The notes: generated by a model from the sequence alone, not told the origin. A stretch of 64,000 nucleotides of DNA from Solea solea (GCF_958295425.1 NC_081149.1:23049964-23113963); one strand, 5' to 3'; positions 50,153-63,453 are shown, counted from the first letter of the stretch. Program-made: numbers and translations.

Positions 50153-50616
50153 CTGTCCTTGTAAGTCTTAAACTAAAAACTGCTATTGCTTTATGCAGCA
50201 CTTACTGTACATTTCATGGCTTTAGTGTATAAATCTATAAAGGTCACCTCTTTGACGGGTTTAAACTACATAATATGACTTATATCCAAACTCTTAAATG
50301 TCTTATTATAATCATTGTCTATATCTGTACAGTCCAACTAAACCCCACACTCGTAGTTATTATAAATTCTTTTTAAAAAACATATTTAAAGTGTGACACT
50401 TTCAGCACCAAAACGACTGATGATAACTAAAGCGCCAAAAACAACACACAGCTACTTGCTAGCGAGCTAACTCGCTAACAGCTGCTAGCACGTAGGTTCA
50501 AAACCTGCTCGTTCTGAGACAACATTCGGGTTAAAAGGCGAAGCTTGAGTGTGTGTTTCATCTTGGTTTCGTGACAGTATGCGTGCACTCGCTGTGTGAT
50601 GTGATTGTTGTCTTAC

Positions 50617-50700
50617 CAAAGTGATGTGTCTCCCGCAGCGGAGGAGGAGGAGAAGGAGGAGGATGCTTTGTGTTTTCAACGGGCTACGGATGCTGCGTTT
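50617..50700 (-). other. elof1: Putative non-coding first exon of elof1
   Basis: On the minus strand a GC/CT-rich leader ends at CACTTTG|GTAAGA (donor 50616-50615). The exon carrying the ATG begins after TTTCACATCACAG at 49747. The 5' limit is approximate. Confidence 0.6.
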
Positions 50701-50810
50701 CTCTACAGCCTCCTCTGATTGGTTGGTTCATGAATAAGTCCAGGTTTTGATTGGCGAAACAAAAATGATTGACAGCCCAAGTATCCAATAGCAATAGCCC
50801 GTTTGGTAAG
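50701..50810 (-). promoter_or_regulatory. elof1 promoter with CCAAT boxes
   Basis: ATTGG occurs on the + strand at about 50718 and 50749 (CCAAT in the direction of elof1), and a CCAAT in the opposite orientation lies near 50785. They sit just upstream of the inferred first exon. No TATA box was seen. Confidence 0.45.
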
Positions 50811-52649
50811 TTAGATCCCTCCTCTATAGATAAATAGCTACGCCTCTGTTACTCTGTATAAGCACGCAAACATGTAAATACCGCCTTTAAAAAATAGTAA
50901 ATAGAAATAAATAGATAAATAAATAGTAAATGTAGTTAAACTGGCAAACTACATCCTTTAAAACAAGAAACGATTCTTCATGAGATACAAGGCCGGTCCA
51001 AGCCTTTATGGGGCCCTAAGCTGGATTTGATTTTGCCCCCCCCCCCCCCCCCCTCCACCAGTCACTCTTGTTTTTAGAGGGCAGTACAATCACAAGAATT
51101 ATCCAGTATTCATTTGTAATTTCATATTCAATGTGTGGAGTAACTGATTTTTGAATCAAACAAGTAAACCAGTTTAATGACTTTGGTTTTAAAAAATTTT
51201 AAAAATTAGCAATCTCCAAAATCAAACCAAATAACTAAACACTATTAAGATATGTAAATAAATTTAAAGTTATCTAGATTTCTTTAATATGTTAAAGAAA
51301 AATTCACTTATGCCTCTGTTTACCATTCAAACTCAAGGTAAATAGAGAGGGAAACAAAAAGCATGCGTGTGTGTGTGTGTGTGCATGAGGACCAAAAAAC
51401 ATAAACTGTGAGGACATTTTGTGTTAATAATTTAGTTGTGATGATTGAGGTTAGGGTATCAATTTATAATGGAAACTGAAAACTTTCCAAACTGTTTTTG
51501 TGCTTTATAGATTCATTTTGCATCAAAATGTGTATTGATGTGAACTATATATCATTCCATATCCAGACAAGCAATCTTGATATTGAAATGGTGTGTACTA
51601 TCATCATGAACACGTTTAAGTCAAAGATCTGAAGTAAATAAATAAAAACAAAACATATGAAATGACATTTCAGAGAAACTCTCATTAACATGACTGTTAT
51701 CCAAAAAAAAGACTAGTTGACTCATTTATTCACCTGAGTGAATTATAAATATAGACCAGTTCGCTGGGGGAGGAAAATCAGCTAATAAAATATTACCCAA
51801 TAATAACACTGTGTGTTATAAATAATAAAAGTTCAGACAAAAACATCCATCATGGTAAGTCCGTAAGGGAAATGTGTAGATGAATTCACAGCCTACACCC
51901 TCACTTGATTTATTGGTGCTATTTCGTGTGTACTTTCAAACCCACAGAGCTCCATGTAGCTTTGCAGATATAATGACAATATATATGAGCAGGTTTTATA
52001 GTTTGAATTTTTTAATTTATTAATTCTTATGTTTCTTTACATTACTGTCTAGTGTTTATAATAAATCATCAAAGACAATTTCATGATCTGTTGGCTGTGT
52101 TTCCAGTTTCTCTGCACATAAGCATTTGCCTAGGCACACAACATCAAAATATCATTAATATTAATGAGATTTTTTATTTTTTGTTACAACTTTCTGAAAT
52201 ATGAAGACATACTACTTTTATATTTAATGACCTATTGAGAGCTATTATGGCTACGACAGTGTGAACGCTAGAATATAATATAAGAGAGGAGAGTTTTAAA
52301 GTCAGGAGAGAAAACAGATCCAAAACCCCTTGAGTGTGAGCTGCAGGGTGGGTTTAATTATTCATGACACCAACTTTCAGTTGCAAATTTATAATTGGAG
52401 AATTTAATTATTGATGAAGATATAAGTCACTTCTCCCCATACACTCAGATTAAGGCCTCACCTCCTTTAATAGAACATCCTCCTTAAACCATTAGAATAT
52501 AATAAATCATAGAGTAAATGTAAACTAGAAAAAACAAACAATAAATAACTGATAAAAAAAGAATCAATAAACACAACAATAAATCGAGGAATGACAGTTA
52601 TAGCTGGAAAAAGAAAAGGTTTTTAAATATTATAAGATATTCATTTTCA
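50811..52649. other. elof1-tmem205 spacer
   Basis: AT-rich, no gene seen. It contains a repeat fragment near 50990-51060 (GGGGCCCTAAGC..GATTTGATTTTGCCCC) with a homopolymeric C run, and (GT)n at about 51365-51384. Confidence 0.55.
51035..51053. repeat. Poly(C) run
   Basis: About 19 consecutive C in a repeat fragment; length may be affected by sequencing. Confidence 0.85.
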
Positions 52650-52730
52650 GAGACGATCATTGGTCCGCCTGTGCTCCGGGGGCGTGGCTTATGGACATCA
52701 TAATAACATGACCGAGGAAGTGGCTCGACT
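52650..52730 (+). promoter_or_regulatory. Probable tmem205 promoter
   Basis: A GGGGGCGTGGC GC/KLF box (about 52678-52688), an ATTGG CCAAT-type box (about 52661) and a CCGAGGAAGTGG ETS-like site (about 52713-52724) cluster just before the inferred first exon. Confidence 0.45.
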
Positions 52731-52797
52731 GGCTCAACCTTTGGATCATGCTAACGTTATACGTCTGAATTAAGCTCTTCTTACAAGCGAAACAAAG
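52700..52797 (+). other. tmem205: Putative non-coding first exon of tmem205
   Basis: Sequence after a GC-rich promoter stretch ends at AACAAAG|GTAAGT (donor 52798), a near-consensus donor. The next suitable acceptor is TTTTATAG at 54631, directly before the tmem205 start exon. The 5' end is approximate. Confidence 0.6.
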
Positions 52798-52910
52798 GTA
52801 AGTGTACGTTTATTTTTATTTTTCCTTTCTAAGTTTAGTGAATAGTGAGTTAAAAAGGTATAAAACGCAGAATGAAGACGTAAAGACGTGTTTCCACTCT
52901 CCCAGCGTTA

Positions 52911-52954
52911 GTCAACAGGTTGCAGCTAAAGTTGGTTAGCTGCAACCTGTTGAC
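52911..52954. repeat. Perfect 19-bp hairpin, 6-nt loop
   Basis: GTCAACAGGTTGCAGCTAA (52911-52929) and its exact reverse complement (52936-52954) flank AGTTGG. It lies in tmem205 intron 1, about 115 bp after the inferred first exon. Confidence 0.95.
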
Positions 52955-53643
52955 ACAGCTCGTCCTCTTATTTACCTTGACTTTTTTAAAATGGGCAGAA
53001 GTCAAATGTGTGTGGTGTGTTTTCTCTGCTCTGCCTCTGCTCTCTTATCTCTCCCTGCGGACTTTATCAGCTCTGCTGCACATGACATGTAGAGCATCAA
53101 GCCACAGGACACTTATCTGTCTCTGTCTGTCTCTGTGTCTCTCTTTTCTCTAACTTTAATGCTGTTTGGGACTTCTGGAGACTTGACTATGCAGAATTGC
53201 AGAATTGCAGAATTACCCCCGAAAAACAAGTGCAATTCCCAATATTATTGTGATAATTGTTCAAAAAAATACTCTTAAAATGGTAATAAACCACTATTTC
53301 CCAAACTATATACATATGTGCACTGATGTACAATTAATATCCATGAATGAATTATATTTTTCCACTTGCCACGTATACTTTATGGACCCAAGACCGCACT
53401 CTCTTTTTTCCCAATTACACATCATTCTTGTTTATGGAATACATATTTAATCTAGATGTAAAAAAAAACATCTCCATGGAGAGCAATATGGCTGTACACA
53501 TTTTTATTTATGAATTAATTTTATTTTTTTTAAATATCCTGAATTATCTGTAGTGCTCTTTGAGGGCTGTGGGGGGAGCTGGAGCCAAACCTCGCTGACA
53601 TGCAGGGTACACCCATGGGTGGATTGCTCTAATTGTAAATACA

Positions 53644-53667
53644 CTGTGTGTGTGTGTGTGTGTGTGT
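53644..53667. repeat. (TG)n microsatellite
   Basis: TG run in tmem205 intron 1, directly after a short fragment related to the repeat at 12195-12515. Confidence 0.85.
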
Positions 53668-54640
53668 TCATAAACAGTGCAGTCGAAGCCTTCTACCTCA
53701 CTTAATCGACTACACATGCCATGCACTGTACTATTGTTCAAATACAGTTGTAATTATTTGTTTGTTTTATTTCAGAGTTGTGGAAAGCTAGAGTAACATT
53801 TCTCAAATGTGAACACATACTTGATAAACATAATAAAGCTGTTTATTACGGCCAAAGGCCCTGATCCCTGCTTTGCATACAAGAAGTATGTTGGTCTACA
53901 CTGCTCAGTTTTTGTGTATAGAAATGATATAATAGCATGTTTTTTGTTGTGTTTAATTATCGCAATGTTTGGTGTCTTGTTCTTGCCATGTATACTAAAG
54001 TGTATATTTTAGAAGTCAACACTAAAAGTATCAAGTATAACACAAAGCCTTAAATCCACACACAACTACAGTAAAAATGTATCTACCCTAAAGCATTGGC
54101 TGTCTTTTCAAAGTTTTCAGGCATGTTGTCAAAGTCAAACACGAAGGACAACTTTGTAAAGCAGTTTTCAGCAGTAATACCATGTTATTTTTATAATTAA
54201 TCTCCAATAATATAGCTAATAAGAATAACATAAGCTACCGTCATTGTGATAAATACACGTACAAGAAAATGTCTGAATCAAAATGATAATTTTCATACTA
54301 TAAAGTTCAAATTCATTCCCCGTTATGTCCCACACACAGTTTCCATTGTTGTTACCAACCTAGTATTGGTGATTACTGTAGCACAAAGATGGTATCACTT
54401 TAATATTAGTTGATTATAACAGAATTATAACCATACTATTAACATATTATTACTGTGTACACAGGAGAATTATATAACCAAGTCATCTATCTTAAGGCAA
54501 AGGACCTGCCCTTGGCTCCAGGGCGGTGGGCAGGTGTCCACTTTCCTCATACAGTAATCCGTGGTTGGTTATACACTCTGAACTGGTCACAAATGACTTA
54601 TGGCAAACTCTGTAATGTGCTGTTTTTATAGAGTGACACC

Positions 54641-55696
54641 ATGGCAACAGAGGGGGAGCCGACAGACTTGATCAAAGTGCTGCACCTCCTCGTGCTCTCT
54701 TTCTCCTGGGGCATGCAGTTCTGGGTCTCCTTCATCGCTGGTATGATGAGACCAATTCACTCACTTTGTCCATGTTTCAACCCCATTTGTGATTTGTGAC
54801 CCTTGTGTCTTAATCTTGATGTTTGTGACTGCAGGTTTTGCGCTGGTGTGGCAGGTCACTCGGCACACGTTCGGTCTGGTGCAGAGTAAACTCTTCCCCG
54901 TGTACTTTTACTGTCTGGTGGGGAGCAGCTTTGTCAGCCTGGCTGTGTTTGCTGTGTATCACCCCAGAGAGCTGCTGGACTGGCATGAGAGCCTGCAGGT
55001 CATACACCATAATATATGCTATTATCTATCTTTAAGGGAATGTTTTGACGTGAGGGTGGTAGAGGTGCTGATGCAGAGACAGTCTTTTACAGACGTGTAG
55101 AGAGAGGGAGTATTCGTGTATACATCGGCAGTGCGTAATGTCTCTCTGCTGTACCTCTCAACTTTAAAAAATGCACAAATCTTGTTTTAGTTCTCCTATG
55201 ACTCTCTTCCCAGACAGAGAGCAATCTGAATGCTGTCTGCTGCACGAAACACACTGAATATGCATAAGTACCTCATCCACCTCTACTTCAAAAGACCTCA
55301 ACTATCATTTTAACTACAACATTTAAAAGTAAAAGCGTGTCCTTGGAGTAATGTAGTTTTCATCTTCTTTTCTTTTTTTTGAATGTTCCGCAGATGGTTC
55401 TGTACTTTGTGGCGCTGGTCATGGCAGGTCTGAATGCCCAGTGGTTTGGCCCGGCAGCCACAGAGATCATGTTCCAGATGAGGAAGGTGGAGAAGGAGCA
55501 CGGCCTGGGGAACCAGGTTGGTCTGGGCAGCCAGAAAGAGGAGTATGCCAAGCTCAAAGAGCGGGACCCCAAGTACAGAGCGTTAAAGAGCAAGTTTGGC
55601 CGCTACCACGGAGTGTCCACCCTCTGCAACCTGACGGGCTTCATCTGCACCACAGTTAATCTGATCTACACAGCTCTCAATTTATCCACCATTTAG
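54641..55696 (+). CDS. tmem205: Transmembrane protein 205, three coding exons
   Basis: Coding exons: 54641-54740, 54835-54998 and 55394-55696, in frame throughout (567 nt, 188 aa; human TMEM205 is 189 aa by recall). The strongest family signature is RHTFGLVQSKLFPVYF at about residues 41-56. Others are WGMQFWVSF, NAQWFGP, EKEHGLG, ERDPKY and RYHGVSTLCNL. Four hydrophobic segments are visible: about 12-40, 51-70, 83-102 and 162-184. It belongs to the DUF4149/TMEM205 family of small multi-pass membrane proteins; human TMEM205 is linked to cisplatin resistance, with the native role unclear. The start has a strong context (CACCATGG), 9 nt into its exon. Two MITE copies lie directly after the stop. 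Possible poly(A) signals occur only far downstream (for example AATAAA at 57201), so the 3' end is not settled. Confidence 0.94.
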
Positions 55697-55706
55697 AGAC
55701 ATTCAA

Positions 55707-56053
55707 ATGCTGCAACGACTAATCAATTATTAATTGACTAATAATTGGAGCTTTCATAATCAATTAATCTGTCAATTATTTTCACGATTAATCGAGTAAT
55801 CATTTGGTCCATAAAATGTCAGAAAACCTTAAAAAATGTTGAACAGTGTTGGTCAAACCTGGAAATGATGATCTTTGTTATATGGAGCAAAGGAACAAAG
55901 AAAATATTCACATTAAAGAAGCTGAAACCATCAGAAATCATGAATGATTTAATCACGAAAAAAGCTTCAAACGATTAATCGATTATCAAAATAGTTGGCG
56001 ATTAATTTAGTAATCGATTTAAGAATCAATTGAGCAATTGTTTCAGCTCTACT
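55707..56053 (+). mobile_element. hAT-like MITE just after the tmem205 stop
   Basis: ATGCTGCAACGACTAATCA... to ...TTGTTTCAGCTCTA, with the full family core. It begins about 10 bp after the stop codon. Confidence 0.85.
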
Positions 56054-56300
56054 ATTAATCGATTACAAAATGTATCATCAATTAAGAAAAAGTCATTGTT
56101 TCTATTTGGCGGTTTTTATTATTAAATGAAGCTCTGATTTTTCAGCTTCATAAATGTGAATATTCTCTGGTTTCTTGACAAAGAAATGATTAAAACTGGA
56201 TAATGTGGACAAAACAAGAAAACAACAGCTTGTCGACTCATGGAGAAAATAATTGTCAGATTAATAAACTGTGAACATAACTCTTTAGTTGCAGACACTT
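56054..56300 (-). mobile_element. hAT-like MITE, degraded inverted partner
   Basis: Contains reverse-orientation family blocks (TTCATAAATGTGAATATT, GTGGACAAAACAAGA, AGAAAATAATTGTCAGATTAAT, TTTAGTTGCAGA). It abuts the forward copy, making an imperfect inverted pair. Confidence 0.65.
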
Positions 56301-59300
56301 TGACACGTTTTAGCAGGAAAAGCCAAACTACTAAACCGAGGAAGCGAAATGACACTCGGCCGTCATTAATTTGATTGTTTACACCTGTGACCTGTCAACA
56401 TGGCAACATTTCCCACTGTCTTTTTCTACACAGTATTTTATGTAACAAGGCAAATATGATGGCAGAGGAAACAGGAAGGACGGTGTTGACTTTAGAGTTA
56501 AACGTGCCCACAGATCAGCCTCTAAGTGACAGTTATGTACTGATTTATTTGCCCCAAGTCTTAATGAGTGAGAATGTTTCAATCAAGTGTGTATGTTTGA
56601 GGTATTTCTACACTGTTGTATTTTCATCAGTGAACCTCGTGTTCCTGTACAGGCATTTATTGCCAGCAGGGGGCGATGTTTGGACACAGGCAAAGTTGAT
56701 TATCTGTTCCCCACAGATGAGCTCTTAATACCACACTGTTAATCACTGGTTAAATGTGTGGTTCCCTGCTTTTTTAACGGAAATGATTTCGCTTCAGAAT
56801 TGACACTGTGGTCGTGACATGCAACAGTGTGGCTGTTTTGTTCTCTTACGCGTGCAACAGCTTTCTCTGCTCTGGTCCGTGATCTTTGTGCCCTAAAACC
56901 AAAGCACTGGTTTTATCAGATTGTTCTGGAGGGGGAAAAACACACACACACACACACACACATATACACTGATGAATGAACCCAGACACGACAGACAGTG
57001 GCTGTATTTGGAATAGGCAGGTTTTTAATTAAATTACCGCTGATGCACATCAGATTTGAGAGAGGAGCGGCCTTGAATGCAGAGAACAGTGATTTGCTGG
57101 CCAGGAACAGGATGAGCGAGGCTCTGTCCTTGTTACTGCTGTGATTTCAGCACTAATGGATTAAAATTGAGTAATTTCAATACAAAATGCGGGGACTGAA
57201 AATAAAGGGATGCACTTCATGCTTGGCTTTGGTTTTTTAATTATCTAGCTAACAGAAATACAGCACTGCATTGTGAACATATGTCATTCCTGACATTTGT
57301 CAAAGTGCCCTGTTGTCAGGTAGCAGTACAAGGAAGTGACTGTGACTTTTGGGGAATGTTAAGTTGCCTTTTGCAGCTGCAGCCAGGAAATAAACCTCTT
57401 TTTAACCAGAGAACTGGTTTGTCCACTCATCTTTCCACAGCATGGGGGAAATATTCTCAGTGAAATAATAAAATCCATGATACAGCTTGATAAATAAATG
57501 TAAAAATCCTTCAAGAAATCTGCAGGGTCGCCTTAAAAATGTTTCTACTCTTCTGTTTTGTTTCTTTAAATCCCCAAAGGTGACTCTTTCGACTGAAACA
57601 GCAGGAAGTGGGTAAACAAAGGAAATGCATGACACAATTTCCACCACGTGACTTTTCACACAAAAGAAATGTATGTCCACGTCTGCGTGAAAGAAACCGA
57701 GTTCCCTTATTTGGATCTGTAGCAGAGACTGCAGAGACTGCAGAGCAGCCCAGCATTTCTAAGTTACATTATTTATGAGTCTCAAACTGCTTTACTCAAT
57801 CATCTCTAATGGGGGAAATGTAGACCTTATTTGCAACTGTCTGATCTCGGTGATGGAGTCACATCGATGCTGCATGAGAACACTGAGACCCTCATGGCGG
57901 GAACAATTTATCAAAGGACAGAGGCCGCTCGGGGGTAATAAGAGTGCCAGAACACGGCGAACATCAGTGCTCACGATGATACGGAGGAGGTTATAATAGA
58001 CTCACCACTTTAAGTGTCTCCCACTTTAATACAAATAAAAGTATATAAACATAATGTCATGAAGACCAAAGGAAACGTAATTTGTTTTTTTATCTAATGC
58101 ACTTAAAAGTACCTATATTGACAAAAAAAGAAACACATTTATGTTCTAAGGAGGCAGCTGTTGAATTGTCACACTTTGCTTACTTGTAATTTAGCCCTGA
58201 GTGGCTTTTGCAAGTAAAAACTGACTTAGCAGCTAATTTAGCTAAATAAATACAAGTGTTACCTCATCCACCTGAGGCTGAGAGACAAACAAGGCCCCGG
58301 TTACTCAAGTACTTCACTCACTTGAACTCACTTTTTAGTGTATGCTCTGTATTTGCTGTTGCTGAACTGATGTGTGCTTAAAACAATAGTTTATTATTTA
58401 GGGAGCATAACTTTTATTTATTCAAATGAGAAAACTGGAAACAAGGTCACCTGGCTGAGTTTGCCTGTCTGTACATTTTGGGTGAAATAAGAGACTTAAA
58501 AAGCTGATTTTAAAGCTGCAGTGCATTAACATTTGGTGATTTCTGTTGTTATTCTGCCTCTGTTTGGTCTTTGTGAACAGAAATGACGTAACATTATTTG
58601 AATGCCGTGTCCTTTATCTGAAAACAGGCTCTGTCAGGCAAGACTATCAGACCTGACTGAGGGAGCGTTTGTGTGTCAACATCAGCAGTGCAGAGGCGGG
58701 CGGGGACAAATAAAACTCGGTTCTTCCTCTGTAATGTTGTGCACACAATAGGAGCGATAGGCTACTCGCTGATGATCCGTTCACTTCCTGTTTTGAACAT
58801 ATTCATAAATTCAATTGCCCATCATATTGACATTTACATAGATTGACGAAACAAACAAAATGAGCACACAATTGTGTGAAAAAAGACAACAACAATGACG
58901 AAAAACTGCTATTATCAACACCATACTTCCTCCCCGAACCCTGTGGAAACAATATTTGTTCTGCTTTTTGAATTGGTTCACTCAGTCCATTCCACAATTC
59001 CACACCACATATTGAAAAGACAAGTAGAAATTTTAAATTTAGTTTCCCCCTGAAATTATACCTTCTATCATTTAGTGAAAATAACTGTTGGATGTTTTTG
59101 TATGTATTGGAGGACACTGTGTTGATGTTTAAAAGTTACGCACTACTGTTTCTTTGTTGGGTGTAGTCACTTCCTGCAGCCTGGCTGATACGGTGAGGGG
59201 AGAGAAACACAAAGAGAATCAGGCCAGGAACCTCTGCCATTTCCCATCAGTGGGCAACGCCACCAGGCTGCTATTTCCTGTGGAGTCCACTGGTGCATTT

Positions 59301-60657
59301 GATCGATGTTGCAAAAATGATCTCCCCTCATATTTAATTTGGTGAGTTTTTGCGACAGTGAACACGGTCCCGTTCCTGGATTGTTCTCCTCGACGGGGGT
59401 TTGATCTTTTGTTGAAACTGTGAGTGAGGTGCAGCTCCATGTCACAGATTTACAGATGAATATTGGGATTTATTTGTCAAACATAAATGTTCAACATAAT
59501 AGAAATGGCAGTAAAGATAGTCTAGAACGTTATACTGTAGTGTGCATAACATTTACTCATGATATTTAGCCACTATTTCAAAGGTTTTTGTAAACACTGG
59601 CATTATAGACACACAGAGTCTGAAACTTTGGAAAAATGTGCCTGAGGACGTCAGGTCAGCTGATATTGTAGTTCTTTTAAAGTCACTTCCTCAGACGTAC
59701 TTTTTCAGTCAGCCTTTCCTCATATGACTTGCATTTTTGTTGTTTTGTTGTTTTTTTAAATCTAATAACCATATAATTTATTTGTATTGTTGCCCTGTGA
59801 AGCACTTTGTATTCTGTTGTTTTATTACTGTTATTGTTGACTGGGAGATATTTGGTTCTGCTTTGTTTTGGTCTCGCCCTGAAGCCTCATAGCAGGTTAA
59901 TCCTGTCCTGCTGATTAGGATTTTGCAGGAATTACACTTATAATCTAATACTGAATAAGAAGAAACGCATCATTGCAAAGTCACTTTTTTTTTTTGCAAC
60001 TTTAAAGCTGCAGCACGAAGCGATCCACACAGGAAGTGATTAGTTTTGTGTCAAGAGAAACGTCGGCAAACAGGAATGACTGAAATCATAAATATTTGCT
60101 CACTTCAGGTTTTTAGTTTTAGTTTAGTTTGCACACACGTGTAGCCTAAAATCAAGACGTCAAGAAGCTGAAAGCTTATATGAAAATAAACACACAAAAA
60201 ACAACAAATAACAGAAAGAAAAAGATTAAACCTGCACAAATTAGAAAAGCTATAACAAGTAACTAAAAAAATAGTGCATTATGTGTATAAAAAAAGTCAG
60301 TAACAAAAAAACAAATCTTTACACTCACTCACTCATGTTCCACAAATTTACAAAAAGAAACATTACATAACCAGATTAAACATCATGAATCAAAAGTAAT
60401 AACACATTTATTTTAAACATTTCTAACAACGATCTTCTGGCTTAATAAGTTTTAGAGTTCCATATCTGATATCTGAGTGAGAATCGTCCATATTCTGTTT
60501 TGTGAAAAGGAAAATAAAGGTGATCATTTATACGAGTGAACAAGGGAAGAAGTTAATCAATGATAAAGTGCAAAAACATACATTTATACATAAACACACA
60601 CACACGTGTTGAATGTTTTTTTTTATCAGTTACTCTTAGTACCTAGTCTTCTGAACC
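56301..60657. other. Intergenic, no supported gene
   Basis: AT-rich, with (CA)n at about 56940-56962. Some AATAAA motifs (57201 and others) could end a long tmem205 3' UTR. No exon with convincing protein similarity was recognised. Confidence 0.5.
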
Positions 60658-60857
60658 NNNNNNNNNNNNNNNNNNNNNNNNNNNNNNNNNNNNNNNNNNN
60701 NNNNNNNNNNNNNNNNNNNNNNNNNNNNNNNNNNNNNNNNNNNNNNNNNNNNNNNNNNNNNNNNNNNNNNNNNNNNNNNNNNNNNNNNNNNNNNNNNNNN
60801 NNNNNNNNNNNNNNNNNNNNNNNNNNNNNNNNNNNNNNNNNNNNNNNNNNNNNNNNN
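60658..60857. other. Assembly gap, exactly 200 N
   Basis: A run of 200 N bordered on the right by (TA)n. The round number suggests a placeholder, not a measured size. Confidence 0.95.
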
Positions 60858-63350
60858 TATATATATATATATATATATATTGTGTTGTTTCATATTTGGA
60901 TTTGTAAATGATAAAGTGTTGATCCCTACTCAAAGATTGAATCAATGATCAAACTAGTTGGATATTCATTTAGTACATGACATTCAGTTTCTGTTTCATT
61001 TGTGCTGCTGATTCATACATCATTTCATGTTGCTTCTTCATTGGCTTGTCAGTAGATGTAGATCGTAGCAGCACACACACACACACACACTGAGATGATC
61101 ATTAAAAGCCATCTTTGATCTTAAAAAAACCCCCATGACTTTAAACCTCTTCCACAGAACGACCTCTTTGAAGCAGCCACATTTAAAGACACGGCCATGA
61201 TTATTTCACATTGAGTATCTTCAGAATCACACATCGTGTACCGGGGCTTCCAATACTCGTGTCCCTTCTCGTTCCCTAATGAGCAAACAGATGTGGCAGC
61301 TGCTATCTAATCAATAGTGCTTATTTCCTGTGGGTCAGGCCGCCTGCTGGCCTCAGGACTCGGCAAACACTGGCAGCTGGGAAACCTGCCGGCCCCATCA
61401 TCGGTGTCTGTTCACCTCAGTGGCGTGTGTTTGTTTTACTGCAGATAACACTCCAGGGAACCAAAGATACTCCGGTGAGCCAGTGCCATCCACGCAGCCT
61501 GTGTCTGTCCTCTCGTGACTGCCCTCATGTCACGGCAGGTGCTGCTGTGGGAGACGCCCGGGTCACTGTCACAGAGTGTTTTTCAGGCAGCCCGCTGAGT
61601 GGGATGTGGTTGACATGAAGGAGGAAGGCCGCTTGCCTTTTTTTGTCTTTGCTTCACATACACCACAGAATTAGGCAACACGGCACAGCAGCAAGAACGC
61701 AAGAAACGTGTGTGTCTTGTTGCAAATTACAAGAAATGTCTTCTGACTCCTTTGCCTGCAGCCGTCCTGAGCTGCAGAGCAAACATGAGCATATGACTCG
61801 GTTTACCTCGGGATTAAAGCCTGACGACAAAGGTGGTGTGAGGAAATAGTGTCATTTTAAGTGTGCGCTAAATGTGCCGTGGTCTAAGTGCACCTTAGAG
61901 ACCCCGAAACTGCTCAATATATCATTGAGTTTTGGATTTCAGTGCCAGTGTCTTGAGATATAAGAAAACACTTAAGGGCAGATGTGTGTGTGTGTGTTAC
62001 ACTCAGAGTCAGCAGTGATGTGAAGTTATGATGGAGTGTTGTTGTCAGAGAAACTGCCGTGTCATCACTGCAGGACTGCACAGTCTCACTGTGTGTGAGA
62101 CGCCTGTATGTGTACAGTAATTCATTAATAATCAAATATTATAAGGCCATGGAGTAACATTTACGGTTGGTTAGCAGAAATTTGATATAAAAGTGTGTTT
62201 GTTTAAGTGTATAGCCGCTTTTTGAATAAGCCTTTTATATTCACTTTAAATAAGGGTCAGGATTCGGCATGCATACTTCTCATTACTGTAACTCCTAGAC
62301 CGTTTGGGACATCTAGAAAATACACAAACACTGAACTGGCGATCTGTCCAGTGTGTGACCCCCGCCCTTTTCACACATTAACGTTTTGTTTTCTTCAGTC
62401 AGACAGATATTGTGATGCGTCGCTATGTGATTGTCTTGATTGATTATCGCAGAATCGTTTGTGTCGTGATATTATTGGTATCGTGGACCGTGTGTCGCGA
62501 GGTAGCCTGTGATTCCCGGCCCTAGTCCAGACCAGGACTAGGAGCGACAGACCAGTGAGAGTGGGTGTTTCATGTGTTGAAGTGGACGCTCGCTTACAAA
62601 CAACAAAGAATGACATTGTTTCTGGTATGTGACGGCCGTTCTAGTTCCCTGACACATTTGGGTTAAAGGAGGTGTGGAGTTCAGCCTTTTTCTCACTGAA
62701 ATTAGCAGAGATACCTGGGATTTTTAAGCTGGAGAGTGCCAGTGGTTTTGCCCTGTGGTGTTTTTTTCACCACTGGCAAAAAGACATTAGCATGTTCACC
62801 CAGATCTTTCATTCACACTGATAACAAACAGAAGCCAAAGCAGATTAAAACCAGCACAATGGAGTCATTTGAATGCTGATTTTTTTATTTTTTTACCTTT
62901 GGGAATGGGATATTAAAATCTGAAATCTCACCAGTAGATGTCACTAAATCTTACACCCAGGGAGTCGTGTGGTGCTGAGAGGCTCAATGAGCATTGTGTG
63001 AACTCACTGGTTTCAATGTAACAGACATGCATTTATATTTAAAAGTTACACACTTAGGGCTGGGTATCAATCAAATCAAACATTTTCGATACCAATACCG
63101 ATACCTTCACTTCGATACCGGTTCCTGAACGATACTTTTTTCTCTACCAGTTTTATAATAACAGTTCTAAAAAAGAAAATTACATTACACATTATAGTAC
63201 AAATTTGGAGTTTTTATTTTTCAGCTTTGACATTTTTACACTCACTGCCTGCATGAGCCAATAACAGCTGCTGCTGTTTTCTTCAACATGCAGCTCCAAT
63301 TAGGTTTCCAGGAATGTAATGCTACATTGGAAGAGATTATACAACATATA

Positions 63351-63355
63351 ACATT

Positions 63356-63427
<72 letters not shown>

Positions 63428-63453
63428 TCATTCTTTCTTTCTTTCTTTCTTTC
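63351..63453. repeat. (TTTC)n microsatellite
   Basis: About 25 CTTT units with one CATT interruption near 63429. The strand is homopyrimidine apart from that A. Confidence 0.95.

Noticed and set aside
61159..61201. Peptide NDLFEAATFKD after a CAG acceptor, resembling the calponin EANDLFE motif
   Set aside because: The match is six residues long, the frame stops soon after, and no calponin exon neighbours it; most likely chance.
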